Positions 7,651 through 14,130 of a DNA stretch of 64,000 bases are shown here, in pieces. The number at the start of each line of letters is the position of its first letter. Positions within the stretch are counted from its first letter, which is position 1. The stretch covers positions 3,658,001-3,722,000 of the forward strand of contig CP108997.1 in assembly GCA_036226585.1 (NCBI GenBank), written 5' to 3'. The position numbers and the translations under genes are program-made. The DNA comes from Streptomyces sp. NBC_00708. GTDB taxonomy: Bacteria > Actinomycetota > Actinomycetes > Streptomycetales > Streptomycetaceae. The notes beneath the pieces are model-generated. The model did no database searches and was not told where the DNA came from. It saw only the letters and a program-made list of their open reading frames with translations.

Positions 7651-9540
7651 ATGACGACGGGACTGGACCACCTCCGCGATCTCCGTAAGCGCGGGCTCCT
7701 GGAGAAGGCGTACGACCAGGTCGCCGCCGCCCTCGCCCAGGAGGAGCCCGGCGGCGTACGGGCCGACACCGCAGCGGCCGGCCGGCTCCTCGGCTCCCTC
7801 GACCCCGAGGCCGTGCTGACCCACCACCCGGCGACCCAGGTCGTCACGGTCGCCGTCACCGGCCAGTCCACGGTCGGCCAGGTCCTCGACCCGCTCCGGG
7901 GTGAACTCGCCCGCCACGGACTGCTCCTGCGCCCCGTCCTCGGCGAGCACGGCACGTATCTGCGCGACCTGACCGACACCACGAGCGAGCTGCACACGGC
8001 CGCCCCCGACCTCACCCTGTGCCTGCTGGACGCCGAGACGGTGTTCGAGCAGGTCCCCGGGGTGTGGCGCCCCGAGGACGTCGAAGCGGCCGCCGGCGAG
8101 GTGCTGGCGCGGTGCGCCGCGCTGGCCGACGCCGCGCCGGGCACCCTGGTCCTCAACACCCTGCCGCTGCCCCTCACGTACAGCAGGCAGCTCGTCGACC
8201 ACCGCTCCCGGGCCCGGCTGGGCGCGGTGTGGCGGGAGTTCAACGCCGGGCTGCTGCGGCTCACCGAACGCGCGCCGGCCCTGGTGGTCGTCGACCTCGA
8301 CCCGCTCGTGGCCGAGGGCGGCCCGGTCGCCGACCCCCGCCTGGCCCGGTACGCCAAGGTGCGGCTCGGGGCCGGGCTGCTGGCCGGATACGCCAGGGAG
8401 GTCGCCCACCTGGCGCGGGCCCTGCGCGGCGCGACCCGCAAATGTCTGGTGCTCGACCTCGACCGGACGCTGTGGGACGGGGTGCTCGCCGAGGAGGGGC
8501 CCGACGGGATCGCCGCGGCGGGCACCCTGCGCGGCGAGGCGTTCGGTGCCTTCCAGACCTGTGTGAAGCAGCTCGGCTCCCAGGGCGTCCTGCTCGCGGT
8601 GAGCAGCAAGAACGATGCCGCGGAGGTGGCGCGGGTGCTGGCGGACCACCCCGATCTGGTGCTCCGTGAGCGGGACTTCGTGGCGGTCAACGCCAACTGG
8701 GAGCCCAAGGACGGCAACCTGGCCGACATCGCCCGGCAGCTGGACCTGTCCACCGACGCGCTGGTCTTCGCGGACGACTCGGCGGCCGAGCGGGCGCAGG
8801 TGCGCCACGGCCTGCCCGGGGTCGCCGTGGTGCCGCTCGACGAGGAGCCCGCGACGCACATCGGGCGGCTGCTCGCGGACGGCTGGTTCGACACGGTGAG
8901 CCTGACGGACGAGGACCGGGCCAGGACCGGTGAGTACCGGGCCCGCCGCGAGCGCGCGCAGCTGCACGCCGGATCGGGCTCGCACGAGGAGTTCCTGCGC
9001 GCCCTGGACGTGCGGCTGGAGGTCGGGCCGCCGCGCCCGCACGAGGCGGCCCGGATCTCCCAGCTGACGTTACGGACCAACCAGTTCAATCTCGCCGGCG
9101 GCGGTCTCACCGAGGCGGCCGTGACGGACCTGGCGGCCGACGCGGAACGGCAGCTGCTGGTGGCCCGCGCCGCCGACCGGTTCGGGGACAACGGGCTGGT
9201 CGGCGCGGTGCTGATCACCCGGTCCGGGGAGCGGTGGCAGCTGGACAACCTGTGGCTCAGCTGCCGGGTGCTCGGCCGCGGCCTCGAGCACGCCTTCCTC
9301 GCCGTACTGTTGAGTAGAGCCCGGCGCCTCGGACTGCACACCGTGGGCGCCCGCTACGTACCCACCGCCCGCAATCACCGGGCCCGGGACCTCTATCCGT
9401 CCTGTGGGTTCGTCCCCCGCCGGCCCTCCGGGGCCGGGGAGCGCGGGGACGGGGTCTCGGAGTACCGCCACGATCTGACGGTGCTGCCGGAGGTCCCCGG
9501 CCACATCCGTGTCACCGAGTCCGGAAAGGCACCCCGATGA
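7651..9540 (+). CDS. FkbH-like glyceryl-ACP synthase (HAD + GNAT-like)
   Basis: A 629-residue protein. After an N-terminal region of about 260 residues comes the HAD-type domain with the phosphatase motif VLDLDRTLWDG (Asp269 and Asp271), then a C-terminal GNAT-like acyltransferase part ending near GLHTVGARYVPTARN. Family members take 1,3-bisphosphoglycerate, dephosphorylate it and load glycerate onto an ACP. The ACP at 9537 is the obvious acceptor. No companion genes for methoxymalonyl-ACP formation are seen, so glyceryl-ACP as tetronate precursor is preferred. Leu474 is encoded by the rare TTA codon (9070-9072), suggesting dependence on the bldA tRNA. The ATG at 7651 has GAGG about 5 nt upstream. 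Confidence 0.92.
   Translation: MTTGLDHLRDLRKRGLLEKAYDQVAAALAQEEPGGVRADTAAAGRLLGSLDPEAVLTHHPATQVVTVAVTGQSTVGQVLDPLRGELARHGLLLRPVLGEHGTYLRDLTDTTSELHTAAPDLTLCLLDAETVFEQVPGVWRPEDVEAAAGEVLARCAALADAAPGTLVLNTLPLPLTYSRQLVDHRSRARLGAVWREFNAGLLRLTERAPALVVVDLDPLVAEGGPVADPRLARYAKVRLGAGLLAGYAREVAHLARALRGATRKCLVLDLDRTLWDGVLAEEGPDGIAAAGTLRGEAFGAFQTCVKQLGSQGVLLAVSSKNDAAEVARVLADHPDLVLRERDFVAVNANWEPKDGNLADIARQLDLSTDALVFADDSAAERAQVRHGLPGVAVVPLDEEPATHIGRLLADGWFDTVSLTDEDRARTGEYRARRERAQLHAGSGSHEEFLRALDVRLEVGPPRPHEAARISQLTLRTNQFNLAGGGLTEAAVTDLAADAERQLLVARAADRFGDNGLVGAVLITRSGERWQLDNLWLSCRVLGRGLEHAFLAVLLSRARRLGLHTVGARYVPTARNHRARDLYPSCGFVPRRPSGAGERGDGVSEYRHDLTVLPEVPGHIRVTESGKAPR
9070..9072 (+). promoter_or_regulatory. 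In-frame TTA (bldA-dependent) leucine codon
   Basis: The triplet TTA is in frame in the FkbH-like gene (Leu474, in QLTLRTNQF). In streptomycetes this codon is read by the late-expressed bldA tRNA and often limits antibiotic genes. It is the only in-frame TTA I noticed among the biosynthetic genes, but I did not screen every codon. Confidence 0.8.
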
Positions 9541-9782
9541 GCGCCGCCGATCTGACGGGCCTCGACGCATTCCTGCGGATCGTGGGCGACGACCTGGGCC
9601 TGGACGTGGAACACCCCGCCGGTGCCGACCTCGCCCTCACCGATGTGCCCGGCTGGGACTCGCTGAACCTGCTCCGGCTGGTGGCTCTCCTGGAGGAGTC
9701 CGGCCACCCCGTACCGGTGCACCGTCTGCTGGAGGCGCAGAGCCTCCGGGACATCCACACCCTCGTGAAGGAGTACCGATGA
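9537..9782 (+). CDS. Acyl carrier protein (glyceryl acceptor)
   Basis: An 81-residue ACP with Ser42 in PGWDSLNLLRL as the phosphopantetheine site. The GWDSL form is typical of ACPs paired with FkbH-like enzymes. It overlaps the FkbH-like gene by 4 bp (ATGA) and the following PPTase by 4 bp. Predicted to carry the glyceryl unit for tetronate formation. Confidence 0.92.
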   Translation: MSAADLTGLDAFLRIVGDDLGLDVEHPAGADLALTDVPGWDSLNLLRLVALLEESGHPVPVHRLLEAQSLRDIHTLVKEYR

Positions 9783-10651
9783 CCGCCCCGGGCAGCGTCA
9801 CGCCCGGCTCACCGCTCGGTGAGCCCGTCGCCGTGGTTCCCGGGGGTGACTCGTGGAACAGGGTCAGGGACGACCTCGCCGCGCACGGCAGCGCCCTGGC
9901 CTACGCGTGGCTGAAGGACCTGGAGCCCGCCGTGCCCGCGGGCGACGATCTGCGCGAGCTCCTCGGCCGGGACTGGACGCGCTATCTGGATCTGACCCAC
10001 TCCGACGTACGCAACCGGTACGTGGCCTCGCGGATGCTGCTCAAGCATGCGGCGGGGGCGGTGCTCGCCAGTGAGCCGGCCGACCTGGAGCTGGCGTACG
10101 GGCCGACCGGGCGCCCGTATCTGCGCGGCTGCGACCAGATCGACATCAGCCTCAGCCACACCGAGGACCTGCTGCTCGTCGGCCTGACCACCTGCGGGCT
10201 GATCGGCGTCGACGCGGAGCGGGCCGACCGCGACATGTACGGCGGCGGTCTCGTCCGGCACATCTGCACGCCGTACGAGGCGGTGCTGCTGTCCGGGATG
10301 CCGGAGAACGAGCGCAACGGCGCGCTGGTGCGGCTGTGGACGCTCAAGGAGGCGTACTCCAAGGCGATCGGGCAGGGCATGCAGTTCCGCTTCACCGAGT
10401 TCGGCTTCGGGCCGGACGGGCGGCCGGTGCGCGTGCAGCGGCCCGACGGCACCCCGGGCACCGGCGAGGAGTGGACCTTCCGCACCTTCCCGCTGGAGGA
10501 CGGCTACGTGGTCAGCGCGGCGGTGTACGACGCGGGCTTCGGCAAGCTGCAGGACGCGCACGTCACGACGATGCTCGACCAGGACTGCGTGGACGCGATC
10601 ACGGAGGCGCTGGACGCGCGGGAGGGCCGGGACGGGGGCGCCGGCGCGTGA
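9779..10651 (+). CDS. 4'-phosphopantetheinyl transferase (Sfp superfamily)
   Basis: A 290-residue PPTase that moves phosphopantetheine from CoA to carrier proteins. The hallmark motifs are GVDAE (Asp145, Glu147; Mg binding) and WTLKEAYSKAIG (Trp187, Lys190, Glu191). The upstream piece GRPYLRG and the histidine segment ISLSHTED also fit. It is the last gene of the coupled biosynthetic run and probably activates the two ACPs and the PKS ACP. A second, different PPTase lies 1.5 kb away at 12134. Confidence 0.93.
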   Translation: MTAPGSVTPGSPLGEPVAVVPGGDSWNRVRDDLAAHGSALAYAWLKDLEPAVPAGDDLRELLGRDWTRYLDLTHSDVRNRYVASRMLLKHAAGAVLASEPADLELAYGPTGRPYLRGCDQIDISLSHTEDLLLVGLTTCGLIGVDAERADRDMYGGGLVRHICTPYEAVLLSGMPENERNGALVRLWTLKEAYSKAIGQGMQFRFTEFGFGPDGRPVRVQRPDGTPGTGEEWTFRTFPLEDGYVVSAAVYDAGFGKLQDAHVTTMLDQDCVDAITEALDAREGRDGGAGA

Positions 10652-10674
10652 GGCACGGTGCGGTGGTGCCCCGG

Positions 10675-11727
10675 TCAGAACGTCCGGGGGGCCGATTCGC
10701 CGGCGCGCATCTCCTGCCGCGCGGCGTTGTAGCCCGCCTGGAAGCGGCTGGTGGCCTCCAACTGCTCGGTGATCTCCGCGATGTGGCGCCGGCAGGTGCG
10801 CACGGACATGCCGAGCCTGCGGGCGACCATCTCGTCCTTGTAGCCCTTGGTCATCAGCCGGATGATCGACCACTTCAGCTCGTCGGTCGAGGACGGCGGG
10901 CGCTGCGACTCCACGACGTACGGGGTCGCGCCCTCCCACAGGTACTCGAAGACGGAGCAGAGGAACGCCACGAGGGTGGGCTCGCGGACGACGGCCGCGC
11001 CCGGGAAGCTGCCCTCGCAGGCCGACCGCGCCGGCAGGAAGGCCACCTCGCGGTCGTAGATGATCAGCCGGTCGATGACCTCGTCGGCGGTCCGGACCTC
11101 CGCGCCCTGCACCGTGACGTCCCGGACGTAGGAGCGGGTGGGCAGGTCGTTGCGCGCGGTGTGCTGGTAGATGGTCCGGATGCGCACCCCGCGCGACAGG
11201 ATGGACAGGGCGCTCGCCCTGGCGTCGTCGAGCATGTCCGCCGGTCGCGCGCCGCCGGGCTGGACGGTGATCAGCTCGTTCTTGCAGGTCTGCCCGAGGT
11301 GGTCCAGGAGGGCCTGGATGCGGGCGGGGTCGCTGATGATGTCGATGGCTTCCAGGTGGTTGCGCACCCGGCGGCCCTCGAAATACAGGGGAGTCAGCGA
11401 CATCAGCTGCGCCCGGACCTCGGTGACGGCCTGCTGGAGATCGCGGATCTGCCGTTCGGCGGGGCCCACCAGGGAGGCGGCGGCAGCGTCGGGTGTGACG
11501 GGCGTCAGCTGGTGCGAGTGACCCGGCACCGACTGGAGCAGCCGGACACCGACCAGGACGCTCTCGACCCGGGCGACCTCGTCGTGCGTGAGGGACAGGT
11601 CCTTGGCAATCCGTTCCCGGTCGAAGCGGCCGCACTCGACGGCGATCCCGTATGCCGCAGCGCTCACGTCATCCAGTTCGGCGAAGCCCGAATCCGCGTA
11701 CTCCCCTTGGAACACGCCAGCCCCCAC
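10675..11727 (-). CDS. LuxR-type helix-turn-helix transcriptional regulator
   Basis: A 350-residue protein with an N-terminal winged-helix-like part, a middle domain of unknown ligand, and a C-terminal LuxR-type HTH around residues 285-335 (LKWSIIRLMTKGYKDEMVAR, then MSVRTCRRHI). It converges on the biosynthetic operon and its start faces the small ORF at 11895. No phosphoacceptor domain or P-loop is seen. Probably a pathway regulator. The GTG start at 11727 has no strong ribosome site; the GTG at 11715 is an alternative. Confidence 0.8.
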   Translation of the reverse strand: MGAGVFQGEYADSGFAELDDVSAAAYGIAVECGRFDRERIAKDLSLTHDEVARVESVLVGVRLLQSVPGHSHQLTPVTPDAAAASLVGPAERQIRDLQQAVTEVRAQLMSLTPLYFEGRRVRNHLEAIDIISDPARIQALLDHLGQTCKNELITVQPGGARPADMLDDARASALSILSRGVRIRTIYQHTARNDLPTRSYVRDVTVQGAEVRTADEVIDRLIIYDREVAFLPARSACEGSFPGAAVVREPTLVAFLCSVFEYLWEGATPYVVESQRPPSSTDELKWSIIRLMTKGYKDEMVARRLGMSVRTCRRHIAEITEQLEATSRFQAGYNAARQEMRAGESAPRTF

Positions 11728-11894
11728 TGGTCGGTGTAATTGCTGCCACGTAACTTTACGCCAACGTGCGGCCCTTGGCGCGAATGATCGGTGTTCGAGA
11801 TTCTTTTCCCGTCGCCGGAGAGCTCCGAAGCCGGGGGTTTCGGGTGACGCAGTAGCCGGAGGTAAGGCTCATTCGTCGACCTAGGGGAGTCGCA

Positions 11895-12101
11895 ATGGCA
11901 AGTTATGGTAAAGAATCTTTGGTTCGCTTGACTTTGCTGATGGGTGTACTTCTGGCCGTTATCGGGGGGCAGTTCATGCTGGGGTCTTCGCACGGGACGT
12001 CCGGCCACACCGCGGTCGGCGGGGTGAGCGCGGCGTCCGCGGACCTCGGAGCGACCGGTGGGGACCGGCCGGAGGACGACCGCTGGGGCCCCATCACCTG
12101 A
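11895..12101 (+). CDS. Small membrane peptide, unknown function
   Basis: A 68-residue ORF. A hydrophobic segment of about 20 residues (LVRLTLLMGVLLAVIGGQFM, from residue 9) is followed by a Gly/Ser/Asp-rich tail ending DDRWGPIT. GGGGAG lies 6 nt before the ATG, and the preceding 150 bp are less GC-rich than their surroundings, as expected of a promoter region. It ends just before a strong hairpin at 12141. No family is recognised. It could be a single-pass membrane peptide or a signal-like peptide. Confidence 0.55.
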   Translation: MASYGKESLVRLTLLMGVLLAVIGGQFMLGSSHGTSGHTAVGGVSAASADLGATGGDRPEDDRWGPIT

Positions 12102-12133
12102 CCGTCACCGGGCCACTCGGGTCCCGACCGGGC

Positions 12134-12853
12134 TCAGCGAATGCTCCCCGCAGCACACATGCGGGGAGCATCGCCATGTGCGGCCCCGCCCGGTCTGCGC
12201 GCGGGCACGGCGATGGCGCTCAGCAGCACCCCGTCCCGGGCGGACCAGCGACCGCTGAACGAGGTGGGCCCCGCCGGGGACAGCCCGGCCGGGTCCGGCA
12301 GCAGCCGCGCGGTGAACGTCTCCTGCACCGCGTCCACATGCACCAGCGCGTCGGTGAAGTCCAGTTCCTGGCCGGTGAGCGGGAACCACGTCTTGTAGAC
12401 CGCCTCCTTGATGGAGAACAGCAGCCGGTCCCAGGCCACTTCCGGCACCGCCCACGCCAGTTCGCGCGCCCGGCGCAGCTCCTGCGGCAGCGCGATCGAT
12501 TCCAGCACCCCGGGCCGCAGCGGGGCGTTGGGCTCCGCGTCGATCCCCACCGACAGGAAGTCCTCCTTGCGGGCGAGCGCCACGCCCCGGAAGCCCGCGC
12601 AGTGCGTCATCGACCCCACGACCGAGGGCGCCCACTGCGGAACCCCGCGCCGGCCCGGCAGTACGGGGGCCGGTGCCACCCCGAGCTCCCCCATGGCCCG
12701 CCGGGCGCACATGCGCACCGTGGCGAACTCCAGCCGGCGCTTGGGGACGGCGTTGCCGATCAGGGACTCCTCCTCCGGGAAGAGGAACACATCGGCCGGG
12801 TCGGCGGTGGCCTCGGCGGTGGCGACGGTCGAAGGCAGGAGCTTGGTGAGCAC
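12134..12853 (-). CDS. Second 4'-phosphopantetheinyl transferase (EntD-like)
   Basis: A 239-residue PPTase of the EntD/PcpS style, distinct from the one at 9779. Motifs include VVGSMTHCAGFRG, SVGIDAEPN (Mg-binding Asp/Glu) and LFSIKEAVYKTWFPLTG. Upstream PEEESLIGNAVPKRRLEFATVRMCAR matches the N-terminal CoA-binding region of this class. It is transcribed divergently from the metallophosphoesterase at 13158. The last codons overlap a perfect hairpin at 12141-12171, so the 3' end of this gene doubles as a likely terminator for the convergent peptide gene. Confidence 0.92.
   Translation of the reverse strand: MLTKLLPSTVATAEATADPADVFLFPEEESLIGNAVPKRRLEFATVRMCARRAMGELGVAPAPVLPGRRGVPQWAPSVVGSMTHCAGFRGVALARKEDFLSVGIDAEPNAPLRPGVLESIALPQELRRARELAWAVPEVAWDRLLFSIKEAVYKTWFPLTGQELDFTDALVHVDAVQETFTARLLPDPAGLSPAGPTSFSGRWSARDGVLLSAIAVPARRPGGAAHGDAPRMCAAGSIR
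12141..12171. terminator. Strong hairpin, probable bidirectional terminator
   Basis: Perfect 12-bp arms ATGCTCCCCGCA (12141-12152) and TGCGGGGAGCAT (12160-12171) around a 7-nt loop. It sits between the stop of the small ORF at 12101 and inside the last codons of the convergent PPTase. No long T-run follows. Confidence 0.75.
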
Positions 12854-13157
12854 GGCAGTCCTTCAGGTCGGGGCGTCGGGTGGACGCTTCCCACGCTCCC
12901 GCAGACGCCCCGCACCGGCCGGCGAAGCGGCCCCCGGCCGGGCGGACAGGCCCGCTGCGGCGCCCCATTCGTGCCAGCCCGCTGCCATGCGTACGGCTCC
13001 GCCCGCACCGCCTGCGTGCGGGCTGCCACCGGCCGTCCGCACGCCTGCCATACCCTTGTCATCCCCGGCGCGGTCCGCCCGTGGAGCGGTCACGCACCGT
13101 CAACTCAGGGGTGCGCCAGGGGTGTTCGCCATCACACGGGACGTCCAGCCTGGGTGA
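12854..13157. other. Divergent intergenic region without a supported gene
   Basis: About 300 bp between the divergent PPTase and metallophosphoesterase genes. It must hold both promoters. I see no convincing paired -35/-10 boxes, palindrome or small gene; overlapping open frames here are arginine/proline-rich shadows. Confidence 0.5.
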
Positions 13158-14003
13158 ATGGCGCACGGAAACCTCATGGGCATCAGCGACCTCCATGTCG
13201 CATTCCCGGAGAACCGCCGGATCGTCGAGGAGCTGTATCCCGACAGCCCCGCCGACTGGCTCGTCGTCGCCGGCGACGTCGGGGAGTCCCCGGACGATCT
13301 GAGCTGGGTGCTCGATTTGCTCACCCGCCGCTATGCCACCGTCATCTGGGCACCCGGAAACCACGATCTGTGGACTCTTCGCGACGATCCTGTGTCGCTG
13401 CGTGGAGACGCCCGGTACCGGAGATTGGTCGAAATCTGCCGCTCGTACGGAGTGCACACCCCGGAGGACCCGTACCCCGTCTGGTCCGGACCGGGCGGCC
13501 CGCTGGTCGTGGCGCCCCTCTTCCTGCTGTACGACTACACCTTCCGCACCCCCACGGCCGCCACCCGGGAGCAGGCGCTGGAGCAGGCGTACGAGGCCGG
13601 CGTGGTGTGCACCGACGAGTTCATGCTGCACCCCGACCCCTACCCGTCGCGCGAGGCCTGGTGCCGGGCCCGGGTCGCCGCCACCGAAGAGCGCCTGGCC
13701 GCCTGCGACCCCGAGCTGCGCACCGTGCTGGTCAACCACTTCCCGCTGGTCCGCACCCCCACCCGCATCCTGCGCCACCCCGAGTTCGCCCAGTGGTGCG
13801 GCACCGAGCTGACGGCCGACTGGCACACCCGCTTCCGGGCCGCCGCCGTCGTGTACGGGCACCTCCACATCCCGCGCACCACGTGGTACGACGGCGTGCG
13901 CTTCGAGGAGGTCTCCGTCGGCTACCCCAGGGAGCGGCGTCACCGGGGGCAGACAGGGGTGGCGCCCCGCCGCATCTTTCCGGCCGTCCCCGGGGATAGC
14001 TGA
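13158..14003 (+). CDS. Calcineurin-like metallophosphoesterase
   Basis: A 281-residue metallophosphoesterase with the full set of metal motifs: GISDLHVAF (DxH), GDVGESPDD, APGNHD, LVNHFPL and VYGHLHIPR. The substrate is unknown. It is divergent from, and paired with, a PPTase gene. One idea is phosphodiester removal of phosphopantetheine from carrier proteins or cleavage of CoA-type phosphoesters, but this rests on position only. The ATG at 13158 has a weak GGGTGA; ATG 13176 is an alternative start. Confidence 0.88.
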   Translation: MAHGNLMGISDLHVAFPENRRIVEELYPDSPADWLVVAGDVGESPDDLSWVLDLLTRRYATVIWAPGNHDLWTLRDDPVSLRGDARYRRLVEICRSYGVHTPEDPYPVWSGPGGPLVVAPLFLLYDYTFRTPTAATREQALEQAYEAGVVCTDEFMLHPDPYPSREAWCRARVAATEERLAACDPELRTVLVNHFPLVRTPTRILRHPEFAQWCGTELTADWHTRFRAAAVVYGHLHIPRTTWYDGVRFEEVSVGYPRERRHRGQTGVAPRRIFPAVPGDS

Positions 14004-14130
14004 CTGGCAGGTTCCGGCCACCGTGAACGCGCCGGGCGCGCCCCTATGCTGAAGCTCGATTGCTTCTCAAGCGCCGCTCGATCGGTCCTGAATCCGGTTC
14101 GCATTCCGTGTCTTTACCGAGAGCCGGAGC

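Noticed and set aside
7651..9540. Methoxymalonyl-ACP pathway role for the FkbH-like enzyme
   Set aside because: That route needs an O-methyltransferase and 3-hydroxyacyl dehydrogenase partner genes, none of which are present; the ACAD here is the wrong size and position.
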